The notes under the pieces were generated by a model, which saw only the letters and a list, made by a program, of their open reading frames with translations, did not search any database and was not told where the DNA came from. A program made the translations under genes and the position numbers. From Stenotrophomonas maltophilia (GTDB taxonomy: Bacteria > Pseudomonadota > Gammaproteobacteria > Xanthomonadales > Xanthomonadaceae), in contig NZ_CP154630.1 in the NCBI RefSeq assembly GCF_039555535.1, positions 1,377,001-1,441,000 of the forward strand: a DNA stretch of 64,000 nucleotides, read 5' to 3'. Of the stretch, positions 14,164-23,074 are shown piece by piece; within the stretch, counting starts at the first letter, position 1; every line of letters starts with the position of its first letter.

Positions 14164-16728
14164 TCAGTTCCGCCTCGGGTCCAGCGAGATCAGCCGCGTG
14201 GCATCCAGCAGCGCCGCCGGCAGGTGCATGCCGCCCGGCGCAGCCAGATAGCGCGGTCGCCACTGCGGGTCGAACTTCGACTTGAAGCGGCGCAGGCCAC
14301 TGAATCCATAGAAGCGTTCGCCATGCCGCGCCAGCAGGCCGGCCAGCCGGTTCCAGCGCCCAGCCAGGCGGTGCTGGGCCAGCCCGGACAGGGGCGCCAT
14401 GCCCAGCGAGAAACGCGCATAGCCCTGTGCACGACCCCACAGGAACAGCTCGATGAACAGGAAGTCCATCGTGCCCTTCGGGGCCTCGTTGACGTGGCGC
14501 ATGAGGTCCACCGACAGCTCGGCACCGGCCGGTGCCTGCCACAGGTTGGCGAATGCCACGATCTGGCCCTCGGCTTCGACCAGTGCCACCGGGAAGCGCG
14601 CCAGGTAATCCGGATCGTAGCTGCCCAGCGAGAAACCCTTCTCGTCGCCGGCCTTGTCTTCCAGCCACGCGTTGGAGATCGCGTGCAGGCGCGGAAGCAG
14701 GCTGGGAACCTCTTCCACCGGTGCCACGCGGAACGACAGGCCGCCGCGCTTGCCGCGGTTCCAGGCCTGGCGCAGGTCGGCGCGTTCGCGGCCTTCCAGG
14801 CCGAAGTCGTGCAATGGCACGATCGCTTCCTCGCCCAGCTTGACCAGGCCCAGGCCCAGGTCGAGATAGGTCTGCCAGTAGGTCTCGCCGATCTGGTAGA
14901 ACACGGGGCGCAGGCCGAGCCGGTCGGCTTCCTCGCGGAAGCGCCAGATCAGCGCGCGCGCGACCTCGGGCGGGCCGACCGGATCGCCCATCGCGATCAG
15001 CGATCCGCCGTAGCGCTGCATCATCACGAAGCCCTGCTTCGCGTCATCGCGCAGCACCGCCTTGTCGGCGGTCAGCACCAGGCAGGCCTGGGTGTCGGTG
15101 GCACCGGCCAGGACCGGGGCCAGTGACTGCAACGTGGATTCGTCGGCCGGTGGCAGCGGGCTGCGGGTGCTGTGCAGCAGCCGGGCCAGCCCGAACATCA
15201 CCAGTGCGATGGCCACCACCAGCAGCGCACGCAGTGCGCGCGGTGCGTTGCCGGATATCGCAAACTGCCACCACAGCTCGTTCTGGTATTCGACATGGCT
15301 GTAGGTGAAGAACAACAGCCAGGTGACTGCCACCAGTACCAGGCCGAGGTTGCGCAGCCATGGCCACGACCAGGCTTCATCCAGCAGCGCGCCCTGGCGA
15401 TAGAACTCGCGGCGTGCGGCCCACAGCGCCATCGCCACCAGCAGCGCGGACACCGCGATCAACGGTTGGCCACCGCGCAGCCACAGCGGCAATGGGGTGA
15501 TCACGCACACGGCCATCGCCAGCATCCATGCGGCATGGCTGCGCCGGGCCAGGCCCTGGCCGATCAGCAACAGGGCGACGCCGCTGAGGCTGCCGATCAG
15601 ATGGGACGTCTCCAGGATCGGCAGTGATGCGTTGACCAGGTGGCGGCGCGGCGTGGGCAACGTGCCGTCGATGACCAGTGCAGCACCGATGCTGAACACT
15701 GCCAGCGCGATGATCTGCGGAAGCCACGGCCGCAATGCGTTCCAGCCGGCACGGGTTGCACCGGCACTGGCCTGCAGCGGTTGCCGCAGCGCCGGAGCCA
15801 GCGCGAGCAGGGTTGCCAACAGCAGCGGCAGCACGTAGTAAGTGACGCGGTAGATCAACGCCGCAGCCAGCACCGCAGCCGGTGCGACCTGTGGCAGCAG
15901 CTTCAGCAGGCTCCATTCGAACACGCCGAGTCCGGCGGGCACGGTCGAAACCAGTCCGGCCAGCACCGCGACCAGGTACAGGCCAACGAAGCCGGGCAGG
16001 CCGGTCGGCGTCGAGTCCGGCAGCAGTACGTAGAACGCGGCGCTGGCCAGCACCAGTTCGATCACGCTGAGCACGGTGACGCCGATCATGGTGCGGCGGT
16101 CGGGCAGCCACAGCGCATGGCCGAACACGCTGAACTGACGCCCATCGCGGCCGACCAGCAGCAGGGTGGCCGCATAGGCCAGCAGCGCGACGATGCCGAC
16201 CACGCGCACCGCATCCGGGTCCAGTGGCAGTGCAAGTGCCGCGGCCGCCGGTTCCATGCACAGCGCCACGCTGATCAGCAGCCAGGCGCCGAATACGAAG
16301 CCGAGCGTGCTCATCAGCACGACCTGGCCGATCTGCGCCAGGTCCAGGCCGGCGGTGCGGTAGCCGCGCAGGCGCACCGCACCGCCGGTGAGCGCGGCAA
16401 AGCCCACGGTCTGGCCGAGCGTGTGCGCCAGGAACGCCGTAATGCCGATGCGCGCCGGATGCACGTGGATACCGCTGCGGCGCAGGCCGATGGCATCAAA
16501 ACCGATCAGGCAGGCATAGCTGGCCAGGCCCAGCACGACAGTAAGCGCGATCTGCGTGCCACTGAGCTGGTGGAAGGCATGGCGGATGGCGCGGTAGCCG
16601 TTCTCATCGAACTCGTTGGCCAGGCCGTGCAGCGCCAGCGCAAGGATCAGCAGCGGGACAACGATGGTGAGGACCCGCTTCCATGCCGGGGTGGAGGGAG
16701 CGGTGGCGGGAGCGGTGGTTTCGGTCAT
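14164..16728 (-). CDS. mprF: Bifunctional lysylphosphatidylglycerol flippase/synthetase MprF
   Basis: The 854-residue protein starts at an ATG (MTETTAPATAPSTPAWK). Residues about 20-530 contain some 12-14 membrane helices, the flippase part (TAFLAHTLGQTVGFAALTGGAVRLRGYR; TVPAGLGVFEWSLLKLLP). Residues about 540-850 are the soluble DUF2156 aminoacyl-tRNA-dependent transferase (GGSLIAMGDPVGPPEVARAL; GLSFRVAPVEEVPSLL; ELSVDLMRH; ARFSLGMAPLSGLA; FYGFSGLRRFKSKFDPQW). It adds Lys or Ala to phosphatidylglycerol and moves the product to the outer leaflet. This lowers surface charge and raises resistance to cationic peptides. Length is normal. It is convergent with the AcvB-like gene. Confidence 0.95.
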   Translation of the reverse strand: MTETTAPATAPSTPAWKRVLTIVVPLLILALALHGLANEFDENGYRAIRHAFHQLSGTQIALTVVLGLASYACLIGFDAIGLRRSGIHVHPARIGITAFLAHTLGQTVGFAALTGGAVRLRGYRTAGLDLAQIGQVVLMSTLGFVFGAWLLISVALCMEPAAAALALPLDPDAVRVVGIVALLAYAATLLLVGRDGRQFSVFGHALWLPDRRTMIGVTVLSVIELVLASAAFYVLLPDSTPTGLPGFVGLYLVAVLAGLVSTVPAGLGVFEWSLLKLLPQVAPAAVLAAALIYRVTYYVLPLLLATLLALAPALRQPLQASAGATRAGWNALRPWLPQIIALAVFSIGAALVIDGTLPTPRRHLVNASLPILETSHLIGSLSGVALLLIGQGLARRSHAAWMLAMAVCVITPLPLWLRGGQPLIAVSALLVAMALWAARREFYRQGALLDEAWSWPWLRNLGLVLVAVTWLLFFTYSHVEYQNELWWQFAISGNAPRALRALLVVAIALVMFGLARLLHSTRSPLPPADESTLQSLAPVLAGATDTQACLVLTADKAVLRDDAKQGFVMMQRYGGSLIAMGDPVGPPEVARALIWRFREEADRLGLRPVFYQIGETYWQTYLDLGLGLVKLGEEAIVPLHDFGLEGRERADLRQAWNRGKRGGLSFRVAPVEEVPSLLPRLHAISNAWLEDKAGDEKGFSLGSYDPDYLARFPVALVEAEGQIVAFANLWQAPAGAELSVDLMRHVNEAPKGTMDFLFIELFLWGRAQGYARFSLGMAPLSGLAQHRLAGRWNRLAGLLARHGERFYGFSGLRRFKSKFDPQWRPRYLAAPGGMHLPAALLDATRLISLDPRRN

Positions 16729-16920
16729 CGGCGCAAGCGTGCGTCAGGGAGGGCGAGGGTGGTGTCAATGCAGCCGTGGCGCATCGTGCGCCTGTCGCTG
16801 GCATTTGACCAGCGCCGCTGTCGGAAGCCGGTAGTGAGCGTGCGTGGACGGCTGCCCTGCACCCATCGTTGACCGGTTTGGAGGACAATGCAGGCCTGAT
16901 CACCCGCAGGAGCCACGCCC

Positions 16921-17268
16921 ATGATGGAGCGTTACGACGTCGGACCGCGCATGTCCGAAATGACCGTGTACAACAAGGTCGCCTACCTCTCCGGCCAGAT
17001 TCCGGAAGACACCAGCCAGGACATCACCGGGCAGACCCGGCAGGTGCTGGCGGAGATCGACAAGCTGCTGGCGCTGGTGGCCAGTGATCGCCAGCATGTG
17101 CTGCGCGCCGAAGTGTTCCTGGCCGACATGGCCGACTTCGACGGCATGAACAAGGCATGGGATGAGTGGGTGGTGGAGGGTGCGACCCCGGCGCGCGCCA
17201 CGGTCGAGGCCAAGCTGGCCCACGCCGAGTGGAAGGTCGAGATCGTAGTGACGGCGGCAGTGCCGTAA
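16921..17268 (+). CDS. RidA family protein (enamine/imine deaminase-like)
   Basis: The 115-residue protein starts at ATGATG. RidA-fold signatures are KVAYLSGQIPED, TRQVLAEIDKLLA and PARATVEAKLA, which carries the conserved Arg that binds the imine carboxylate. It is probably a soluble trimer. It may deaminate reactive 2-aminoacrylate-type imines or be a distant paralogue. It is divergent from mprF, with a 192 bp gap in which I see no named site. Confidence 0.88.
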   Translation: MMERYDVGPRMSEMTVYNKVAYLSGQIPEDTSQDITGQTRQVLAEIDKLLALVASDRQHVLRAEVFLADMADFDGMNKAWDEWVVEGATPARATVEAKLAHAEWKVEIVVTAAVP

Positions 17269-17301
17269 CGGCAGGGTCACCTCCCAGCAGTGGAGGAGGG
17301 G

Positions 17302-17389
17302 GTAGAGTCGACTGTTGGTCGACTGTCGCGCGCAGCGCGGGGTTTTGCGCCGCCGGAACGAAGAGCAGTCGACTAACAGTCGACTCTAC
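17302..17389. repeat. SMAG palindrome pair
   Basis: GTAGAGTCGACTGTTGGTCGACT at the left and AGTCGACTAACAGTCGACTCTAC at the right form a near-perfect inverted pair with GTAG/CTAC ends. The 40 bp between include CGCGC-rich DNA. It fills the gap between convergent ridA and the RnfB-like gene and may fold in both transcripts. Confidence 0.85.
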
Positions 17390-17425
17390 CCCGCCGCTCC
17401 GCCGCTCCGCCGGTTGGTCCGGTGG

Positions 17426-17839
17426 CTACGCTGGTACCAGCTCGATGCAGTCCACCGGGCAAGGCGGGATGCACAGCTCGCAGCCGGTGCACAGGTCGGC
17501 GATCACCGTGTGCATATACTTGGCGCCGCCGACGATGGCGTCCACCGGGCAGGCCTGGATGCACTTGGTGCAACCGATGCAGTCGGCTTCCACGATCAAC
17601 GCCACCTGCGGCGCCTTGTGCTCGCCGCGCGAGCGATCGAATGGAATCGCCGGTATGCCCAACACCTGGGCCAGCGCGCGTGCACCGGCATCGCCACCCG
17701 GTGGGCAGCGGTCCACGCCTGCCTCGCCACGCGCCATCGCCTGCGCATACGGGCGGCAACCGTCGTAGCCGCATTGCCCGCATTGGGTCTGTGGCAGCAG
17801 GCGGTCGAGGCGTTCGGTCAGGGGCGGGATCAGGCTCAT
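17426..17839 (-). CDS. RnfB-like ferredoxin, orphan
   Basis: The 137-residue protein starts at an ATG. It has a Fe-S site typical of RnfB ([23 protein letters not shown]) followed by two 4Fe-4S ferredoxin motifs, [16 protein letters not shown] and [17 protein letters not shown]. coli RsxB/RnfB is longer and starts with a membrane helix; that helix is missing here and no other rnf gene is in view. It is therefore probably a soluble electron carrier. It is followed on the minus strand by SMAG DNA and preceded by the HAD phosphatase gene (24 bp). Confidence 0.88.
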   Translation of the reverse strand: MSLIPPLTERLDRLLPQTQCGQCGYDGCRPYAQAMARGEAGVDRCPPGGDAGARALAQVLGIPAIPFDRSRGEHKAPQVALIVEADCIGCTKCIQACPVDAIVGGAKYMHTVIADLCTGCELCIPPCPVDCIELVPA

Positions 17840-17863
17840 GCGTGGCGAAGGCTGCGCGTTGGG

Positions 17864-18454
17864 TTACTTCAGGGGTTTGCCGCGGAACCAGCGCTCGTGG
17901 GCCAGCGCCAGCATCGGCTTGTCTTCGGAACTGTCACCGTAGGCATGGATGCGCACGTAGCGCGACAGATCGAACTGGCGACGGATGTGCTCGACCTTGC
18001 GTGGGCCGCAGTCGCCACCGGCATAGCGACCGGTCAGGCGGCCGTCCTGGCTTTCCAGCCGGTTGCAGATCAACTGCAGGCCCAGCTGCTCGCACCACGG
18101 CCGCAGGTACAGGTCCAGCGAGCCGGACACGATGACCACGGTGTGCTGCTGTTCCTTGTGCCAGCGGATCTGCTCCAGCATTTCCGGGCGCACCACGTCG
18201 GGCAGGAATTCGCGCGAGAAGCCGGCGGCCAGGGTGGCGATGTCGTCACTGTGGCGGTCGCTGAAGGTCAGGCGGGTGACGCGCGCGCGGATGCGTTCGG
18301 CCGAGATCAGCTTCAGCTTGTACGCGAGCAGCCACGGGCCGACCTTCCACCACGCCTGCGCCAGTTGTTCGGCGGTGGCCACGCGGCGCAGGAAACGGCC
18401 GTAGGTATCGCAGGTGGTCACGGTGTGGTCGAAGTCGAACAGCGCCAGTTCCAT
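17864..18454 (-). CDS. HAD-IB family phosphatase (SerB/YfhB-like)
   Basis: The ATG at 18454 (MELALFDFDHTV) is favoured over the one at 18469 because GGGAGG lies just upstream of it; 196 residues. HAD motifs are FDFDHT (I), VIVSGSLDLYL (II), GPRKVEHI with the Lys (III) and AYGDSSEDKPML (IV). HAD-IB enzymes dephosphorylate small phosphoesters such as phosphoserine. The substrate here is unknown. It lies downstream of metG with 76 bp between. Confidence 0.88.
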   Translation of the reverse strand: MELALFDFDHTVTTCDTYGRFLRRVATAEQLAQAWWKVGPWLLAYKLKLISAERIRARVTRLTFSDRHSDDIATLAAGFSREFLPDVVRPEMLEQIRWHKEQQHTVVIVSGSLDLYLRPWCEQLGLQLICNRLESQDGRLTGRYAGGDCGPRKVEHIRRQFDLSRYVRIHAYGDSSEDKPMLALAHERWFRGKPLK

Positions 18455-18530
18455 TCCGTTGCCTCCCATCGCGTTGCCCCGTGGCCGGTGCCGCCGGCGG
18501 GCGCGGCCGCAACCACGCCCGCTGCAGGCT

Positions 18531-20612
18531 TCAGCGGACCGGCATGCCCGGCTGTGCGCCGCTGTCGGCGTCCAGCAGCGCCAGCGCGCCACCGTCGAAA
18601 CCGGCCGACAGGATCATGCCTTCGCTCAGGCCGAAGCGCATCTTGCGCGGGGCCAGGTTGGCGATGAACACCACGCTGCGGCCGACCAGCTTCTCCGGCT
18701 CGCCGTAGCTGCCACGGATGCCGGAGAAGATCTGGCGCTTGCCCAGTTCACCGGCATCCAGTTCGAAGCGCAGCAGCTTGTCCGAACCGTCCACGAACTC
18801 GCAGACCAGCACCTTGCCGATGCGCAGGTCGAGCTTGGCGAAATCGTCGATGCCGATGTAGGTCGGGGCGTCGGCGCCCTTGGCTTCTTCCTTGGCCGGT
18901 GCCGGTGCGGCCGGCTTGACCGCTTCGGTCTTGGCGGCGGGGGCGGCGGCAGCGGCCGGCTGCAGGGTGTCCTTGGAGGCGTCGATCATGGCGTCAATCT
19001 TCTTCGGGTCGATACGGGTGAACAGCGGGGTGTAGTCGGTGATGCGGTGGCCCAGCAGCGGCTGCGCCAGTTCGGTCCAGTCGTTCACCGGCGCGGCCAG
19101 GAAGGCCTCGGCCTGCGCGGCGGTGGCCGGCAGCACCGGTTTCAGCGCGGTGACCAGCACGCGGAACAGATTCAGGCCCTGACTGCACACCGCTTGCAGC
19201 TGCGCGTCGGCGCCTTCCTGCTTGGCGATCACCCACGGCTTGACGTCGTCGATGTAGCGGTTGGCTTCGTCGGCCAGGGTCATGGTCAGGCGGATCGCTG
19301 CAGCCGGGTCATTGCGCTCGTAGGCTTCACGGATCGGCGCCAGACCGTCGACGAAGCGCTGGTACTGCGCCGCATCGGGGAGCTGCGCGGCCAGCTGGCC
19401 GTCGAAGCGCTTGCTGATGAAGCCGGCGCAGCGGCTGGCCAGGTTGACGAACTTGCCGACCAGGTCGGCGTTGACGCGGGCGATGAAGTCACCCAGGTTC
19501 AGGTCGAGATCGTCGACGCCACCGCCGGACTTGGCGGCGTAGTAGTAACGCAGCGCTTCCGGTTCCAGCCCGGCGTCGAGGAAGGTGCGCGCCATCACGA
19601 AGGTGCCGCGCGACTTGCTCATCTTGGCGCCGTCCACGGTCAGGTAGCCGTTGACGTGCAGGCGGGTCGGCGCGCGGTGGCCGGTGCCGTGCAGCACCGC
19701 CGGCCAGAACAGGCCGTGGAAGTTGACGATGTCCTTGCCGATGAAGTGGTGCAGCTCGGTGCTGGTACCGGCGCGCAGGTGCGCTTCGAAGTCCTCGCCG
19801 AGCCTGCCGCACAGGGTCTGGAAGCTGGACAGGTAGCCGATCGGCGCGTCCAGCCAGACATAGAAGTACTTGCCCGGCTGGCCGGGAATCTGGAAGCCGA
19901 AGTACGGCGCATCGCGCGAGATGTCCCACGCGCGCAGGCCACCTTCGGCATTGAGCCATTCTCCGAGCTTGGCCTTCACGCCCGGCAGGGCGACGTCGCC
20001 GGCCAGCCATTCGCGCAGGAACGCGTCGAAGTGGCCCACCTCGAAGAAGAAGTGCTCCGAATCGCGCATTTCCGGCGTGGCACCGGAGATCACCGAACGC
20101 GGCTCCTTCAGGTCGGTCGGCGCATAGGTGGCGCCGCACACTTCGCAGTTGTCGCCGTACTGGTCGGGGCTGCCGCAGTTCGGGCAGATGCCCTTGACGT
20201 AGCGGTCGGGCAGGAACATGCCCTTGGCCGGGTCGTAGAACTGCGCCACCGAACGACGGCTGATGTGGCCGGCCGCTTCCAGCTTCAGGTAGAACTGCTC
20301 GGTCAGCGCCTTGTTGGCCGCCGAATTGGTCGAGTCGTAATGGTCGAAGGCGACGCCGAACGCGGCGAAGTCACGTTCGTGGCTGGCCTGGATGTTGGCG
20401 ATGAAGGTTTCCGGGGTGACCCCGGCCTTTTCCGCAGCCAGCATGATCGGCGTGCCGTGGGTGTCGTCGGCGCAGACGAACCAGGCCTTGCCGCCGCTCA
20501 TTCGCCGCGCACGCACCCAGATGTCGGCCTGGATGTAGCCGACCAGATGGCCCAGGTGCAGCGGGCCGTTGGCGTAGGGCAGGGCGGTGGTGACGAGCGC
20601 GGTACGGGTCAT
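18531..20612 (-). CDS. metG: Methionyl-tRNA synthetase
   Basis: The 693-residue protein starts at an ATG (MTRTALVTTALPYANGPLHLGHL), which contains the HIGH-type motif. A four-cysteine zinc knuckle is visible (CPNCGSPDQYGDNCEVCG) and the KMSKS motif is intact (GAKMSKSRGTF). The C-terminal ~100 residues are a Trbp111/EMAP-like tRNA-binding domain (DFAKLDLRIGKVLVCEFV), joined by an Ala/Pro/Lys-rich linker. It charges tRNA-Met and initiator tRNA. It is cytoplasmic and of normal E. coli-type length. Confidence 0.98.
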   Translation of the reverse strand: MTRTALVTTALPYANGPLHLGHLVGYIQADIWVRARRMSGGKAWFVCADDTHGTPIMLAAEKAGVTPETFIANIQASHERDFAAFGVAFDHYDSTNSAANKALTEQFYLKLEAAGHISRRSVAQFYDPAKGMFLPDRYVKGICPNCGSPDQYGDNCEVCGATYAPTDLKEPRSVISGATPEMRDSEHFFFEVGHFDAFLREWLAGDVALPGVKAKLGEWLNAEGGLRAWDISRDAPYFGFQIPGQPGKYFYVWLDAPIGYLSSFQTLCGRLGEDFEAHLRAGTSTELHHFIGKDIVNFHGLFWPAVLHGTGHRAPTRLHVNGYLTVDGAKMSKSRGTFVMARTFLDAGLEPEALRYYYAAKSGGGVDDLDLNLGDFIARVNADLVGKFVNLASRCAGFISKRFDGQLAAQLPDAAQYQRFVDGLAPIREAYERNDPAAAIRLTMTLADEANRYIDDVKPWVIAKQEGADAQLQAVCSQGLNLFRVLVTALKPVLPATAAQAEAFLAAPVNDWTELAQPLLGHRITDYTPLFTRIDPKKIDAMIDASKDTLQPAAAAAPAAKTEAVKPAAPAPAKEEAKGADAPTYIGIDDFAKLDLRIGKVLVCEFVDGSDKLLRFELDAGELGKRQIFSGIRGSYGEPEKLVGRSVVFIANLAPRKMRFGLSEGMILSAGFDGGALALLDADSGAQPGMPVR

Positions 20613-20714
20613 GGTCGCGGGGTGAAGCCGAGGGGAACCGCAGAGTATCGCATGCCCGCAACGAGGTGACCCGGCCGGGGCCGGGTCACGGGGATGAAGC
20701 GGGGGCCGGGGCGC

Positions 20715-21158
20715 TTATTCGCGCTGCCAGGTCTGCGCGCGGCAGATGAAGGCGATGCAGCCGGACACGTCAAGCCTGGTGCCGCCGGGCTGCAATTCCA
20801 TCTTCGACTTGTAGGTCTTGCCATTGGCCGGATCGAGGATGGTGCCGCCGGACCACTTGTTGGCGCCGTCGGCCTTCAAGTTCCAGAGGATGGTCATGCC
20901 CTTCACCGGCTTGTTCTTGTTGGCGCCTTCACAGCCGTCACAGACCGGGTTCGGGCCCTTGTCCGAGTGCAGGATGTCGACCACCTTGCCGGTCAGGGTG
21001 CCGTTGGCGGCCTGGGTGATCTCGACGATCGACTTCACCTTGCCGGTCTTGTCGTCGATGGTCTTCCAGCGGCCGGCGGCGCCATCGGCGGCCTGCGCCG
21101 AGAGCGCGGCCAGGCACAGCGGCAATGCCAGCAGCAGGGTCTTGAAGGTCTTGCGCAT
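20715..21158 (-). CDS. Exported DUF2147 protein
   Basis: The 147-residue protein starts at an ATG (MRKTFKTLLLALPLCLAALSAQA), a clear signal peptide. The mature part has GRWKTIDDKTGKVKSIVEI, PVCDGCEG, MTILWNLK and LDVSGCIAFICRAQTW, the DUF2147 pattern of a small periplasmic beta-barrel-like domain. Function unknown. The second long palindromic element lies just upstream of its start. Confidence 0.88.
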   Translation of the reverse strand: MRKTFKTLLLALPLCLAALSAQAADGAAGRWKTIDDKTGKVKSIVEITQAANGTLTGKVVDILHSDKGPNPVCDGCEGANKNKPVKGMTILWNLKADGANKWSGGTILDPANGKTYKSKMELQPGGTRLDVSGCIAFICRAQTWQRE

Positions 21159-21246
21159 GGTCCCCTCCCAGGGTTCATTCCGGCACGATGCCGGTACGGG
21201 TCGACTGTATACCCATTCGGCGGGGTATGGGGAAGGGGGGGGCTTT

Positions 21247-21450
21247 GCAGGGCTGCGCCCTGCACCCGCAGAGGCAACGGCAACAGCCGAAGCAACAGCA
21301 AAAGCGGACTTGCTGGGGGATGGCGGGGCACTGTGGGTTTGCGGGGCCGCCGTAAACCCGTCCCTGGGGGCTTGGTCGCCGCATCCATGCGGCTCACACC
21401 CCGCAAACCCACAGTGCCCCGCCTTCGACAGGTCTCCGCAATCTGTCGGA
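21247..21450. repeat. Long nested palindromic element, locus B (single)
   Basis: One unit of the family at 3733 and 60592. In order: end hairpin GCAGGGCTGCGCCCTGC (21247-21263); a CAACGGCAACAGC-like triplet tract; a core hairpin with perfect 25 bp arms (21322-21346 and 21399-21423) around a conserved loop (CGCCGTAAACCC...); and a CGACAG...CTGTCG stem (21426-21449). No inverted second copy follows. A G8 run precedes it at 21235-21242. Confidence 0.85.
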
Positions 21451-21473
21451 ATGGCTCGGCCTGCTCTTGGTGG

Positions 21474-21578
21474 GTGTCGACCTTGGTCGACACGTAGATC
21501 CACGCCATGCGTGGATGGCGTTTCCGGTGGCGGCGGCGGGGTCAGATCCCTTTTCCGTCGGAAAAGGGTTCTGACCCC
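21474..21578. repeat. Three further palindromes beside locus B
   Basis: GTGTCGACC-TT-GGTCGACAC (21474-21493), a SMAG-like GTAGATCCACGC...GCGTGGAT (21494-21516), and a GGGGTCAGA hairpin (21538-21578) with inner stem CCCTTTTCC/GGAAAAGGG. Together with locus B they fill the 428 bp between the DUF2147 and VOC genes. Confidence 0.8.
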
Positions 21579-21586
21579 CGGGGGCG

Positions 21587-21991
21587 TCAATCGACTTCGT
21601 ACAGCTCCAGCGGCAGACCATCCGGATCGGCGAAGAAGGTGAAGCGGCGGCCGGTGTATTCGTCCACGCGGATCGGTTCGCAGTCCACGCCGTGGCTGGC
21701 CAGGCGTTCGATGAACGGCTCCAGCGCGGCGACCCGGAACGCGAGGTGGCGCAGGCCCTGGGCTTCGGGGCGGCTGGGCCGGGGCGGCGGCGCGGGGAAG
21801 GAGAACAACTCCAGCTGGCTGCCATCGGGCAGCGCGAGGTCCAGCTTCCAGGAGTCGCGCGCGGCGCGGTGGTTCTCGGCCAGTACGCGCAGGCCGAGGA
21901 TCCGTACGTAGAAGTCCTTCGAACGCGCGTAGTCGCTGCAGATCAGTGCGGCGTGGTGGATGCCCAGCAGGGCGTCGGAAGCGGCAGTCAT
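21587..21991 (-). CDS. VOC/glyoxalase-like metalloprotein (YaeR/GloA2 type)
   Basis: The 134-residue protein starts at an ATG overlapping the stop of the serine hydrolase gene (ATGA). The fold signatures are GIHHAALICSDYARSKDFYVRILGL, RDSWKLDLALPDGSQLELFSFP, LRHLAFRV and FFADPDGLPLELYEVD. The metal ligands H, E, H and E are in the expected places. Family members are dioxygenase or lyase relatives. The substrate is unknown. Confidence 0.88.
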   Translation of the reverse strand: MTAASDALLGIHHAALICSDYARSKDFYVRILGLRVLAENHRAARDSWKLDLALPDGSQLELFSFPAPPPRPSRPEAQGLRHLAFRVAALEPFIERLASHGVDCEPIRVDEYTGRRFTFFADPDGLPLELYEVD

Positions 21992-23058
21992 TGCAGGGTG
22001 TCCAGCCAGCGCTGGGCAATCTTCAGCGCCAGCGGATAGGGTTCGGGGTCGTTGCGGTTGGTCAGCACGATCACGGTCAGGTGCTTTTCCGGGTGGCGCA
22101 CGATCACGTTGCGGAAGCCGATGCTCTCGCCGCTGTGCCATTGCACCGGGCCGTTCAGGCGCCAGCCGAAGCCGTAATGCGGCACGTCCGGTTCCGATGT
22201 GGTCGTGGCCGGGCTGAACATCGCGCGACGCGATGCCTTCGACAGCAGGCGGTCGTCATACAGCGCGGCATCCCAGCGGGCGAGATCGTCCAGCGAGGAA
22301 TAGATGCCGCCGTCGCCGAGCACGGCGCTGGTGGTGCTCTGGTCGGTGCGCTGCCAGCGGCCGTCGATCCAGCTGTAGCCATAGGCACGTGCGGCCACCG
22401 TATCAATACCGTCCTGGTGGGCCACGGTGTGGGCCATGCCCAGCGGCGCGAAGATGCGCCGCTGCAGGAAGGCGGCGAAATCCTGGCCGGAAGCGCGCCC
22501 CACGATCAGTGCCAGCAGTGCATATCCGCTGTTGCTGTAGCGGTACTGCGTACCGGGTGCGAAGTTCAGGCGGTTCTCGCGCGACAGCAGGGCCAGCACA
22601 TCGGCATCGTGTACCTGCCGTGTGTCCGCCGGGTCCATCAGGTCTTCGTAGTCGAGCAGGCCGCTGGTGTGCGACAGCAGCTGGCGCAGGGTAATGGCCG
22701 CTGCGGCCTGCGGCAGTTCCGGAAGCCAGCGCCGCGCCGGCTGGTCCAGCCCGAGCCGGCCGTCTTCCACCAGCAGCAGCACCGCCGCAGCGGTGAACTG
22801 CTTGCTGACCGAGGCCAGCCGGAAGTTGCTGGCGGCGGTCACGGCAGTACCGTCTTCCACCACCGCCAGGCCATAGCCGCGACGGAACACCGGTTGCCCG
22901 TCGTGCAGTACCAGCACTGCGGCGCCGGGTACCTGGCCATCGTAGGCCTGCATCAGGCCGTCGATACCCGCATCCGGTGGGGTCAGCACCGGTGCGGGGG
23001 AGGTGGCCAGCGGCAGCAGGCCCAGCACGACGGCGAACAGGACGACGGCAGGGCGCAT
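21988..23058 (-). CDS. Exported serine hydrolase (class C beta-lactamase / DD-peptidase family)
   Basis: The 356-residue protein starts at an ATG with a hydrophobic leader (VVLFAVVLGLLPLATSP). The catalytic SxxK motif is LASVSKQF (Ser83, Lys86) and the YxN motif is YRYSNSGY. A late HSGESIGFRN likely takes the place of KTG. Such proteins are peptidases or esterases of the periplasm and only some are true beta-lactamases. No evidence here decides which. It is coupled to the VOC gene. Confidence 0.88.
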   Translation of the reverse strand: MRPAVVLFAVVLGLLPLATSPAPVLTPPDAGIDGLMQAYDGQVPGAAVLVLHDGQPVFRRGYGLAVVEDGTAVTAASNFRLASVSKQFTAAAVLLLVEDGRLGLDQPARRWLPELPQAAAAITLRQLLSHTSGLLDYEDLMDPADTRQVHDADVLALLSRENRLNFAPGTQYRYSNSGYALLALIVGRASGQDFAAFLQRRIFAPLGMAHTVAHQDGIDTVAARAYGYSWIDGRWQRTDQSTTSAVLGDGGIYSSLDDLARWDAALYDDRLLSKASRRAMFSPATTTSEPDVPHYGFGWRLNGPVQWHSGESIGFRNVIVRHPEKHLTVIVLTNRNDPEPYPLALKIAQRWLDTLQ

Positions 23059-23074
23059 GGCGGCTCCGGAAGGG

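Noticed and set aside
18414..20669. A 751-codon open frame on the plus strand
   Set aside because: Antisense to metG, which has its HIGH-type and KMSKS motifs intact.
21988..23058. Calling the serine hydrolase a beta-lactamase resistance gene
   Set aside because: SxxK and YxN are shared with esterases and DD-peptidases; nothing here shows beta-lactam hydrolysis, and no ampR-like regulator is adjacent.
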